Shown here piece by piece: positions 1-6,388 of a stretch of DNA of 9,799 nucleotides. Source of the DNA: Acidaminococcus sp050873445 (GTDB lineage: Bacteria; Bacillota; Negativicutes; Acidaminococcales; Acidaminococcaceae); the NCBI RefSeq assembly GCF_050873445.1, contig NZ_JBNMIU010000065.1, forward strand, positions 1-9,799. The letters run 5' to 3'. Position 1 is the first letter of the stretch; each line of letters opens with the position of its first letter. A model generated the notes under the pieces. That model ran no database searches. It had not been told where the DNA came from and saw nothing but the letters and a program-made list of their open reading frames with translations. The position numbers and the translations under genes were made by a program.

Positions 1-554
1 CGTCTGCATTATCGATGGCATGGTTTGTCTAACAAGCTTGAAGGATGTCAGAAAAGATGATGAATCTTGTACATCGATTCGTTTTTTATGCCTGATTTTT
101 TTAGTTTTGTGTCCAATTTTTGTTGACAAGTGCAACACATACACAATGGATAATATTTATAACTAAAGACAAAGAGACCATTAAATTTAAGATATACTCA
201 CATAGCACCCAATAGGGATATACATAGGATAGCTACAGGGGAACTACATAGGGAGAAAATTAATAATAATAATAACACTTATATTGTCCTCATATAAAGG
301 ACTTATGTACATTACTACGAGAATACCAATAACTAAAGACCCCTTTAGCAATGATGATGATGATTAATGATAATTAATAACTGCACTCTTTTAGAATACC
401 AATCAATACATGAGACCTATAAAAGAATTATGAAAGACCCTATTTAGAAATCTCACGTAAAGAATTCTATAGAGTATTTCTTTTAATACTTTTATATATG
501 GAATACTCTCTTATAATAGTCTTAGACTTTTTCCTTTTTTCCCCTCTTCCCCCT

Positions 555-574
555 TATAGTGTGCCAATTAAATT
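555..574 (-). promoter_or_regulatory. Left copy of a conserved 20-mer, phage-promoter-like
   Basis: On the minus strand this reads AATTTAATTGGCACACTATA, identical over all 20 bases to 3177-3196 and in the same leftward orientation. It ends in CACTATA and is followed by AAGGGGG. No good -35 hexamer sits 16-18 bases upstream of the TATAA. No gene is seen in the 550 bases it would transcribe inside the window, so any target lies beyond the left edge or is non-coding. It could equally be an operator. Confidence 0.45.
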
Positions 575-670
575 CACCCAGTATCCATGCGGGTTTCCGG
601 GCTTTTAATTGGAACAGGCATCATCCATATAAGAGATTCCTTGAAAGACCTGATAAAAGAGAATCTATAA

Positions 671-762
671 TAATTATTATCTTTGGTATTAATCTTTAGT
701 AATTATTATCTTTGGTATTGCTCTATGGTAGTTGTGGTCTTTGGTACTCTATAGTAGTTGTA
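671..762. repeat. Degenerate ~29-bp tandem repeat array
   Basis: Units 1 and 2 (671-699 and 700-728) share a perfect 20-nt block, TAATTATTATCTTTGGTATT. A diverged third unit (729-754) and the beginning of a fourth follow. The nonamer TCTTTGGTA recurs at 680, 709 and 738, exactly 29 bases apart each time. CTCTATRGTAGTTGT also occurs twice (721-735 and 747-761). Regularly spaced direct repeats in AT-rich DNA resemble iterons, but no initiator is present to confirm this. Confidence 0.6.
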
Positions 763-1014
763 TTATATTGACTCAATAAAAAGACAGATGAAAAGAACCA
801 TATACTTTATCATAGTAAAGAACTGAATCATTTTAACAATCTTTTTAAGACTTATTTATGGGGACAAATAGAACCTAAAATGCCCCCAAAATAAGTAAAT
901 AAGTAAGGGAGAATCAGGGCTTTGCTCTTTGGCTCTTATAATAAATAAATACTATAATCTTTAGGAGTGTCTCAAAACGCCCCCAAAAATTTTTTAGATA
1001 TATCTTTCTTAAGG

Positions 1015-2358
1015 TTACTGTATATTATTTATCCATGCTTCTAATAACCCTCTCATACGCTCTGAAGGGATATAAACATTAACACGTAACTCACTATCAG
1101 CAACTCTTAAATTAGACCTCCAAAGAAATTGTATGAGCTCATTCAAGGCCCAATTATCTGTATCTATAACAATTCCCTGAGCTTTCCAGAAAGAGGCTTT
1201 AAAAGGATTCATATACCTGTTGATAGGGTAAATCACATTGGTACGGTTGCTATAATCATTGGTGGCTCTTGTATTACAGGCTGTCCAATTCGTTTTGCTG
1301 ATACCATGTTTAGGAATCTTTAAAGCCTTCATACTATCTTTAAAGGAAGTCCATAAGATAGAGCTACAAGAATACTCCCTAATACATTTATCCATGTAGG
1401 ACTTTATTTTCTTAAGCTGTTTTGGTTTGGCCTTATTGGTATACCAACTATAGGATAGCCCCTTAGAAGGAATCTCCTTGTACTCTCTATCAAAGGTCTC
1501 CAATAAATGCGGTTCCTTACAGATATTCAAGCGTTTATATCCTTTGGGCTTCTTGTCTATGTAGCCCCTTTTAAAGAGTGAATCATTAGTAATAGGGTTT
1601 CTATCAATATGATAATATTCTATAGGGAATCGAAAGAGCTCACAGTAGGCATGAAAGGGGGAGTAACGGACTCTATAACTCAATACCGTAACGGACTTAA
1701 ACATAGACCATAGTTCAGGATTCATGAGAATTATAAAGGGGTTTTCTTTTCCACCCTGATAGGCTTCTTTTGAAAGGTAAACAGTATAACCAGTGAAAAA
1801 ATCCCTATAGTGCCTATAGATAACCGATAAATCTTCAGGAGCTGTCCAATGGATTCTATTACTGTCAGTATCTATAGCAATAATATTTCGTTCCTTCATT
1901 TCCTCAATGTCAGAAGGGGTTAAAGAAGGTAATTTCTCTAAAGGAGAATCTTTTATATCTATCTCTATAGAGGGCTCTTCATCAATGAAAAGACTATAGG
2001 AGTATTTCCCTTTAGTAGAAGATTCCTTCAGTGTCTTAAATAGTTCATTGATTTTCATTTCATAGAATCTATGAGTAGTGATAATATTTTCCCCTCTTTC
2101 AATAGCATCAAGGGTATCTCTATTTTTCCGTCCTTCAATAGTTGCCATATAGGCATCTATACCGCCCTCTTTCAGAGCATTATAGATTCTTTCACATTCA
2201 GTCACTAAAGGAACCATAACAATAAATCTCTTTCCCCCCTCTAGGGGTGCTGTAAAGGGGTTGTTATAGTTAGTCTCTAGGTGGTTTATTAGGGCTGTAG
2301 TCTTTCCCTCTCCTGTGGGTGCGTCCACAACTCCGATTGTTATTATTTTATTATCCAT
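1015..2358 (-). CDS. SF2 helicase-like ATPase of phage/plasmid type
   Basis: A 447-residue protein with the motifs of a superfamily 2 helicase. Near the N-terminus (about residues 13-21) is a Walker A motif, APTGEGKTT. FIVMVPL (about 45-51) resembles motif Ia, IITTHR (about 92-97) resembles motif Ic, and the Walker B-like LFIDEEPS falls at about 123-130. The C-terminal part has NTRATNDY, then QFLWRSNLR (Q-x3-R-x2-R, arginine-finger-like motif VI) and VYIPSERMRGLLEAW. This pattern is known from DEAD/DEAH-like proteins of phages and plasmids, where it suggests DNA unwinding in replication. It is the second gene of a leftward pair, 149 bases after the SSB gene. AGGAG (+ strand ctcct, 2367-2371) lies 8 bases before the ATG. 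No replicase or primase gene is nearby. Function is inferred from motifs only. Confidence 0.75.
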   Translation of the reverse strand: MDNKIITIGVVDAPTGEGKTTALINHLETNYNNPFTAPLEGGKRFIVMVPLVTECERIYNALKEGGIDAYMATIEGRKNRDTLDAIERGENIITTHRFYEMKINELFKTLKESSTKGKYSYSLFIDEEPSIEIDIKDSPLEKLPSLTPSDIEEMKERNIIAIDTDSNRIHWTAPEDLSVIYRHYRDFFTGYTVYLSKEAYQGGKENPFIILMNPELWSMFKSVTVLSYRVRYSPFHAYCELFRFPIEYYHIDRNPITNDSLFKRGYIDKKPKGYKRLNICKEPHLLETFDREYKEIPSKGLSYSWYTNKAKPKQLKKIKSYMDKCIREYSCSSILWTSFKDSMKALKIPKHGISKTNWTACNTRATNDYSNRTNVIYPINRYMNPFKASFWKAQGIVIDTDNWALNELIQFLWRSNLRVADSELRVNVYIPSERMRGLLEAWINNIQ

Positions 2359-2404
2359 TGTGTTTTCTCCTAATTAAAAAAAAATAACTCCTGATGAGAT
2401 TTCC

Positions 2405-2459
2405 TTAGGACTATCTATTAGAGATACATAAATAGGGAGCTAATGAGAGATACTCCTAA
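2405..2459 (-). promoter_or_regulatory. Intercistronic RNA hairpin between SSB and helicase genes
   Basis: TTAGGACTATCTATTAG (2405-2421) can pair with CTAAT (2440-2444) plus AGATACTCCTAA (2448-2459). This gives about 16 pairs, interrupted by one C-C mismatch and a three-base bulge, closing an 18-base loop. There is no U tract, so it is not a classical terminator. It could act in mRNA processing or stability, or in attenuation between the two cistrons. The role is inference. Confidence 0.45.
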
Positions 2460-2507
2460 AGAAATTTAAAAAGGAGAGAAACTACTTACTATATTCAGTT
2501 GTCAGAG

Positions 2508-3092
2508 TTAATCAGTCAGACCATAAGAAGAAGCAGAAGGATAATTAGTATCTTCATTTTTTGCCTCCTCTAGTAACAATAATGCTTCAAGCTGTAATCT
2601 AATCCCATTGTTATTCCTGTTGATATGATAGGGGACAGGCTTAAAGCAAATTTGGACTTTACTACCTACAGGAATAGGAGTATCAGAGGGCTTTAATCTA
2701 TCTCCCTTTGAGTTGAACAATTGAATATTAATGGGCTTTTCCTCATGAGTTGTACGATCTATATAAGATACCTTAGAAGCAAATTTAAACCGTACAGAAT
2801 TATCTTTGCCTTCTTTCAAAGAAATATTGGGTTCTTTTTTCCATGGTTTCCCTGAGAACTTAGGAGCCTGTTTAGCTTCTTCAAGGACTTTCAATAATTC
2901 ACTTTTTAGAGCCTGAGTCCCTTCTTTGGTAAACTCTACCTGAATAGAATAGTTGTTTGTGGGCTGTCCATTAAATTCCTCTGGCTTATCCAGATAGGCC
3001 CAATAGGCTTTTCCTACAGGTGTGACTATTCTACCTCTGTTAATCTTCTTGATAGTGCTGTACTTCTCATTGTCGGTGTTTGTGGTGTTCAT
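2508..3092 (-). CDS. gp2.5-like single-stranded-DNA-binding protein (putative)
   Basis: A 194-residue soluble protein with no signal peptide or membrane segment. The N-terminal third carries RGRIVTPVGKAYWAYLDKPEEFNG followed, after six residues, by YSIQVEFTKEGTQALKSELL. This TPVG...A.YLxKP...Y.v.l pattern is typical of T7 gp2.5-type phage SSBs with an OB fold. The middle is basic and the C-terminal part returns to beta-strand-like segments (VGSKVQICFKPVPY, IRLQLEALLLL). The tail is mildly acidic (EEAKNED), weaker than in T7 gp2.5. Such proteins coat single-stranded DNA and recruit replication partners. It heads the leftward pair with the helicase. AGGAG (+ strand 3103-3107) is 10 bases upstream of the ATG. 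A distant OB-fold protein of another family cannot be excluded. Confidence 0.6.
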   Translation of the reverse strand: MNTTNTDNEKYSTIKKINRGRIVTPVGKAYWAYLDKPEEFNGQPTNNYSIQVEFTKEGTQALKSELLKVLEEAKQAPKFSGKPWKKEPNISLKEGKDNSVRFKFASKVSYIDRTTHEEKPINIQLFNSKGDRLKPSDTPIPVGSKVQICFKPVPYHINRNNNGIRLQLEALLLLEEAKNEDTNYPSASSYGLTD

Positions 3093-3170
3093 GATTCTTT
3101 GTCTCCTTCCTTTTCATTGTTTTCTTTGGCTGTTTGCTTAAGATTGTCTGTGGGTATACCTTATGGTATA

Positions 3171-3196
3171 TCTCTATATAGTGTGCCAATTAAATT
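3171..3196 (-). promoter_or_regulatory. Right copy of the 20-mer, upstream of the SSB gene
   Basis: Positions 3177-3196 repeat the 555-574 motif base for base (minus-strand AATTTAATTGGCACACTATA). Including the next bases, the end reads CACTATATAGAGA (3171-3183), which matches 11 of 13 bases of the T7-promoter core CACTATAGGGAGA. It lies about 80 bases upstream of the SSB start and points toward it, as a promoter of the SSB-helicase pair would. TTGAAA upstream is 20 bases from TATATA, a poor sigma70 spacing. An operator for a repressor is an alternative reading. Confidence 0.5.
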
Positions 3197-3294
3197 AATG
3201 TTTCAAAAGTTTACTTTTAGACAGAGGGAATTTAGAGGTATTTTTACGTGTCTAAAAGTTAGATAAAGAGTATTAAAATATATCAAAAATAAGA

Positions 3295-3323
3295 TTGACA
3301 TTTTGAAATATACGAATTAGAAT
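3295..3323 (+). promoter_or_regulatory. Sigma70-type promoter of the serine recombinase gene
   Basis: The -35 TTGACA (3295-3300) and -10 TAGAAT (3318-3323) are separated by 17 bases. The start codon follows about 40 bases later, with a purine-rich ribosome binding site, AAAGGGAG (3348-3355), in front of it. The promoter faces away from the SSB-helicase pair. Confidence 0.75.
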
Positions 3324-3364
3324 TAAATCATCACAAGAAATGAAAACAAAGGGAGTGAAAGACA

Positions 3365-3934
3365 ATGGCTAATGTGTGTTATATCAGAGTATCCACCAAA
3401 GACCAAAACACAGGGAGACAACACGCCTGCTTTACTGAAAAAGGAATTAAGATTGATAAGACCTATGAAGAAAAGATAAGTGGGAAGGACAGACAAAGAC
3501 CACAGTTAAAAGCAATGATGGAATATGTGAGAGAGGGAGATACAGTATATATCGAAAGTATCAGCAGACTGGCAAGAAATACTTTAGACTTTCTTAACAT
3601 TGTGGACGAACTCACAAAGAAAAAGGTAAACCTTATTAGCCTTAAGGAACAGATTGATACCACCACACCACAGGGAAGGTTTATTCTTCACATATTTGCT
3701 TCTCTGTCTGAACTGGAAAGGGAGACCATAAGACAGAGACAGAGAGAAGGAATTGATCTTTGTATTGCAGAACATAGGCCCTATGGCAGACCAAAGGTGC
3801 TTATTGATGATACATTTAAAGAAGCCTATAAGGAATGGAAAGCAGGGAATATGACAGCAGTACAGGCAATGACCAAAGCAGGGATGAAGCCCAACACGTG
3901 GTATAGAAGAGTCAAAGAGTTTGAAGGGAGATAG
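3365..3934 (+). CDS. Small serine recombinase (resolvase/invertase family)
   Basis: A 189-residue protein of the length usual for resolvases and DNA invertases. The catalytic N-terminal domain opens with CYIRVSTKDQNTGRQ, where Ser10 is the expected nucleophile and Arg8 a conserved partner. SISRLARNTLDFL (about residues 65-77) supplies further active-site arginines. GRFILHIFASLSELERETIRQR (about 103-124) is the family's dimerisation E-helix region. The C-terminal domain, from GRPKV (about 141) to the end, ends in a helix-turn-helix-like stretch (MTAVQAMTKAGMKPNTWYRRV). The family performs site-specific strand exchange, for dimer resolution or inversion of a segment; it differs from the large serine or tyrosine integrases that usually integrate into tRNA genes. 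It is transcribed divergently from the SSB gene by a good promoter. No invertible segment or res site was identified. Confidence 0.9.
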   Translation: MANVCYIRVSTKDQNTGRQHACFTEKGIKIDKTYEEKISGKDRQRPQLKAMMEYVREGDTVYIESISRLARNTLDFLNIVDELTKKKVNLISLKEQIDTTTPQGRFILHIFASLSELERETIRQRQREGIDLCIAEHRPYGRPKVLIDDTFKEAYKEWKAGNMTAVQAMTKAGMKPNTWYRRVKEFEGR

Positions 3935-4331
3935 AACCAAATAGAAACCAATACAATAGAGGAGGGAGCCATTAGATTAGTTCCCTCTTCCTTTTTATCC
4001 ACCTTGATAGGCTTCTTTCTGGTGTTCCCTGTAGCCCTTCATAAAGAAATAGCAAAACGATATGATTCACTATATAGAGAAGGGACTAGAGGGGGAATGA
4101 AGGAAATTCAAGCAGACTCAATAGGGCTCACAAAATTTTTACACAAAAATGGGGCTTGCAATAGGAGCTCTAATTATGTTATGCTGTCCTCATAGAAGAG
4201 TTAGGAAGATTCTGGAATACAAGTAGTGTCTAATTGCTTCTGTATGTACTTTAAAAGGGCTAAAAAGTGGCTTCTACTCTACACTTTTTCTTACTTAGTG
4301 TTTCTGTACTAGTGGGTAGGTTTTTACTTTC
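3935..4331. other. Gene-free right arm of the element
   Basis: There is no convincing gene. A 63-codon frame at 4004-4195 has no clear ribosome binding site or domain. The stretch contains a 20-nt near-copy of helicase coding sequence (3999-4018), the promoter-like CACTATATAGAGA at 4068-4080, and a hairpin at 4262-4289. AT content falls to the chromosomal level just beyond it. Confidence 0.5.
4262..4289. terminator. Possible bidirectional terminator at the element edge
   Basis: AAAAAGTG (4262-4269) and CACTTTTT (4282-4289) form a perfect 8-bp stem around a 12-base loop, with A and T runs on either side. It could end transcription of the recombinase from the left or transcripts arriving from the right. 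The GC part of the stem is short, so termination may be weak. Confidence 0.4.
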
Positions 4332-4359
4332 GAGAGTTCGAATCTCTCCCACTCCGCCA
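4332..4359 (+). other. tRNA 3'-end fragment, probable attachment-site scar
   Basis: GAGAG-TTCGAAT-CTCTC (4332-4348) is a perfect 5-bp T-arm with the canonical seven-base loop. It is followed by a 7-base acceptor strand CCACTCC, discriminator G and encoded CCA. The matching 5' half, which should begin GGAGTGG, is not upstream, and the preceding bases do not fold as a D-arm or anticodon arm. Discriminator G73 suggests tRNA-Ser. The sequence differs from the intact tRNA-Ser(UGA) at 6064, so it comes from another tRNA gene. A lone 3' end is what integration into a tRNA gene leaves at one border, and AT-rich DNA changes to GC-rich DNA here. The intact tRNA should lie at the element's other end. 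Confidence 0.7.
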
Positions 4360-4400
4360 CAAAATTCTTTATAGCGTCTAAAAGCGCTTAGAGACTGATT

Positions 4401-4427
4401 AAGGACACCTTTCGGGGTGTCTTTTTT
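4401..4427 (+). terminator. Rho-independent terminator downstream of the tRNA fragment
   Basis: AAGGACACC (4401-4409) pairs with GGTGTCTTT (4416-4424) around a six-base TTTCGG loop, and the T run continues to 4427. It is well placed to have been the original terminator of the tRNA gene whose 3' end remains at 4332-4359, and it now insulates the next gene from the element. Confidence 0.8.
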
Positions 4428-4480
4428 CGTTGTCTGAAAGTCCCGGACCACGCAAGAGTAAAATCTATTTCGCTCCTTTC

Positions 4481-4509
4481 TTGCACCTTTTTTCTCCACA
4501 CGATATAAT
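4481..4509 (+). promoter_or_regulatory. Sigma70-type promoter of the sugar phosphotransferase gene
   Basis: TTGCAC (4481-4486) and TATAAT (4504-4509) are spaced by 17 bases. The coding start follows about 50 bases later, with the strong ribosome binding site AAAGGAG (4545-4551) seven bases before the ATG. The gene is therefore independent of the left element. Confidence 0.8.
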
Positions 4510-4558
4510 ATACAGAATATACACTTGTCTTCCATATCGTTTGTAAAGGAGCTTTCCC

Positions 4559-6010
4559 ATGTCCCGTGCTGCCTTTTCGGAGTCCCATCCGGATTCCTTT
4601 ATCCATCATCATTTAAACTATTTCCTGCCTGCGGTATACACCATCACCGACTGGCTGATGATCCTGCTGGCAGAGGTTCTTTCGTACCATCTGCGCTGCG
4701 CCATCACCGGCAATACCCATCTGCACATTGCCTGGCTGAATGCCTGGGTGGCCTTTCCGCTGCTGTTCATCCTGTTCTTCCGCCAGGCCGGCATCTATAC
4801 CAGGCGAATGGGGTACTGGAAACTGATGGAATGCATCTGCCGGGGCTGTACCTATGCCACTGGCGCTATTGTGGTGTTCGTGTACATGTCCCATATTGCC
4901 ACCAGCACTTCCCGGCTGTTCATCGGCTTTCTCTGGATCTTTGCGTTCCTGCTGGTGACACTCTCCCGGTATTTCATCGCCCATCTGCTGAATTGGGCCG
5001 GGGTGGGGAGTATACCGATGCTGCTGGTGGGGGCCGGTAAGACAGCCAGGCTGATCCTCCAGGGCATTCGGGACGATGTAGGCCTGAACTATAACGTCAT
5101 CGGCTATGTGGATGATGCCGGGCCCCAGCCGGAAAACGCGGGGAACCTGCCCTGCCTGGGAACCTTTGCACAGGTGACGGAGGTCATCGACCGGACCGGC
5201 GTACAGGATGTGTGCATTGCGGCGCCGGGCCTGACGCCGGATAAGCTGAATGACCTGATGCATATGATCCAGCCCCATGTGCGGAACCTGGGATTCGTGC
5301 CCGATCTGATCGGCCTGCCGGTGAACGGGGTAGAAGTGGATTCCCTGTTCAATGAACGGCTGATGCTCATGAGCCTGAAGAATAATCTGGCCCGGTCTTA
5401 CAACCGGGTCATCAAGCGGCTGTTCGATCTGGTGCTGACTTTGATCGGCGTGGTACTGCTGAGCCCTGTGTTCCTGGCACTGGCCGTTTTGATCAAGCTG
5501 GATTCCCGGGGCCCGGTGATTTTCGCCCATCAGCGTATTGGCAGGGACGGAAAGCTGTTCCCCTGCCTGAAGTTTCGGACCATGTGCGTGGATGCGGACC
5601 AGAAGCTGAAGGAATATCTGGCTGCCAATCCGGAGGCCCGGAAGGAATGGGAAGCGGAGTTTAAACTGAAGGACGATCCCCGGGTGACCCGGGTGGGGAA
5701 AGTGCTGCGGAGGACCAGCCTGGACGAACTGCCCCAGCTGTTCAACGTACTGGCAGGTCAGATGAGCCTGGTGGGGCCCCGGCCCATCGTAACGGCGGAA
5801 ATCCCCAAATATGGGCCCTACATCAAGGATTTCTACATGGTATGGCCGGGCATCACGGGCATGTGGCAGGTGAACGGCCGCAGCGATACCACCTATGACG
5901 AACGGGTGCAGATGGATTCCTGGTATGTGCGCAACTGGGGCGTGTGGCTGGATATCATGCTGCTGTGGCGGACTTTCGGGGTGGTGCTGAGCCATAAAGG
6001 GGCCTACTGA
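4559..6010 (+). CDS. wbaP: Undecaprenyl-phosphate sugar phosphotransferase, WbaP type
   Basis: A 483-residue inner-membrane enzyme that starts O-antigen, capsule or exopolysaccharide repeat-unit assembly by moving a sugar-1-phosphate (galactose in classical WbaP) from a UDP-sugar to undecaprenyl phosphate. The N-terminal part has about four or five membrane segments (about 21-45, 58-75, 99-115, 119-143). A Rossmann-like domain follows, with LLVGAGKTA at 155-163. Another hydrophobic segment (about 287-312) leads into the catalytic bacterial sugar transferase domain (about 283-483). Family landmarks there are KFRTM (338-342), the Asp-Glu pair of SLDELPQ (389-390) and GPRP (406-409). The C-terminus, HKGAY, is intact. 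Length and architecture fit WbaP rather than the shorter single-domain enzymes. The sugar specificity cannot be read from sequence. It is monocistronic here: a tRNA promoter starts right after the stop codon. Confidence 0.88.
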   Translation: MSRAAFSESHPDSFIHHHLNYFLPAVYTITDWLMILLAEVLSYHLRCAITGNTHLHIAWLNAWVAFPLLFILFFRQAGIYTRRMGYWKLMECICRGCTYATGAIVVFVYMSHIATSTSRLFIGFLWIFAFLLVTLSRYFIAHLLNWAGVGSIPMLLVGAGKTARLILQGIRDDVGLNYNVIGYVDDAGPQPENAGNLPCLGTFAQVTEVIDRTGVQDVCIAAPGLTPDKLNDLMHMIQPHVRNLGFVPDLIGLPVNGVEVDSLFNERLMLMSLKNNLARSYNRVIKRLFDLVLTLIGVVLLSPVFLALAVLIKLDSRGPVIFAHQRIGRDGKLFPCLKFRTMCVDADQKLKEYLAANPEARKEWEAEFKLKDDPRVTRVGKVLRRTSLDELPQLFNVLAGQMSLVGPRPIVTAEIPKYGPYIKDFYMVWPGITGMWQVNGRSDTTYDERVQMDSWYVRNWGVWLDIMLLWRTFGVVLSHKGAY

Positions 6011-6016
6011 GGCTCC

Positions 6017-6046
6017 TTGACAAGGCTGCCGGGCGTGAGATATACT
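6017..6046 (+). promoter_or_regulatory. Promoter of tRNA-Ser
   Basis: TTGACA (6017-6022) and TATACT (6041-6046) are 18 bases apart and end 17 bases before the mature tRNA. The -35 begins only seven bases after the wbaP stop codon. Confidence 0.75.
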
Positions 6047-6063
6047 TAATACATTGACTAGAT

Positions 6064-6152
6064 GGAGGAATGGCCGAGTGGTTTAAGGCACCAGTCTTGA
6101 AAACTGGCGATCCCGCAAGGGGCCGGGGGTTCGAATCCCTCTTCCTCCGCCA
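6064..6152 (+). tRNA. tRNA-Ser (anticodon UGA)
   Basis: An 89-base class II tRNA with encoded CCA. The acceptor strands GGAGGAA and TTCCTCC pair perfectly, with discriminator G. The anticodon arm is CCAGT-CTTGAAA-ACTGG, giving anticodon TGA, which reads UCN serine codons. A long variable arm (CCCGCAAGGGG region) and the T-arm with loop TTCGAAT follow. It has its own promoter and is followed by a long hairpin. No sign of integration is seen at its 3' end. Confidence 0.97.
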
Positions 6153-6160
6153 CCATTTTT

Positions 6161-6259
6161 GGAAGTAACCGTAAACGTTCAAGAAGTGAAAAGTCCTGCA
6201 GCTGTGCGGGCTGTGGGGTTTCAAGCAATTTGTAGGCGTTTCCGGTTGCTTCCTTTTTT
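6161..6259 (+). ncRNA. Long structured hairpin with U tract after tRNA-Ser (elaborate terminator or small RNA)
   Basis: GGAAGTAACCGTAAACG (6161-6177) pairs with CGTTTCCGGTTGCTTCC (6237-6253) over 17 positions, with one G-U pair and one mismatch. Inside, TGAAA/TTTCA (6187-6191 with 6219-6223) and a 9-bp stem (6194-6202 with 6210-6218) close a seven-base loop at 6203-6209. Six T follow at 6254-6259. The orientation of the T run means it works on the plus strand. The simplest role is terminator of tRNA-Ser, but the stem is far longer than needed. A stable small RNA or a repeated genomic palindrome is possible. Confidence 0.5.
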
Positions 6260-6388
6260 GTGCGCCAATGGACTTGCCGGCTTTCAGCAAAATGAAGGCG
6301 GTGTATGTGCACCCGCAATTTTCAGTCAGCTCTGAATTCATGGACTGATGATATTGCTGGCCGGGAACAGAAGGGAAAATCAAAACAG

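Larger units (their letters stand above)
1..1014. other. AT-rich gene-free region with repeats (element control or origin-like region)
   Basis: I find no convincing gene here. The stretch is very AT-rich, with low-complexity runs (for example around 257-275 and 354-376). It holds several kinds of repeat: a near-tandem array at 671-762, the 15-nt pair AAAAYGCCCCCAAAA at 877-891 and 974-988, the 20-mer at 555-574, and the inverted pair CCAATTAAA (564-572) / TTTAATTGG (604-612). Lying just downstream of a leftward SSB-helicase pair, such a region could be a replication origin or a control region of a plasmid- or phage-like element. That role is inference; no initiator gene is visible. A short open frame enters from the left edge and stops at 164-166, but shows no recognisable protein. 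Confidence 0.5.

Noticed and set aside
2..166. 54-codon open frame entering from the left edge
   Set aside because: No recognisable protein, mostly low-complexity T-rich codons, and its beginning is outside the window; too little to call a gene.
671..762. CRISPR array
   Set aside because: Repeats are adjacent and degenerate with no distinct spacers, and no cas gene is present.
1801..1812. Minus-strand CACTATAGGGAT, matching the T7 promoter core
   Set aside because: It is inside the helicase coding sequence and the upstream bases match neither the 20-mer nor the T7 consensus; a 7-mer match of this kind is expected about once by chance in this much AT-rich DNA.
4004..4195. 63-codon plus-strand frame after the recombinase
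   Set aside because: No clear ribosome binding site, no domain, and it covers repeat-like and promoter-like sequence.
4260..4535. Minus-strand frame with EIRTLES
   Set aside because: It is the antisense translation of the tRNA 3' fragment and terminator, not a gene.
4613..5995. 460-codon open frame on the minus strand
   Set aside because: It lies wholly antisense to the WbaP-type gene, which has domains, promoter and ribosome binding site. Its His/Pro/Gln-rich composition is typical of an antisense frame of a GC-rich gene.
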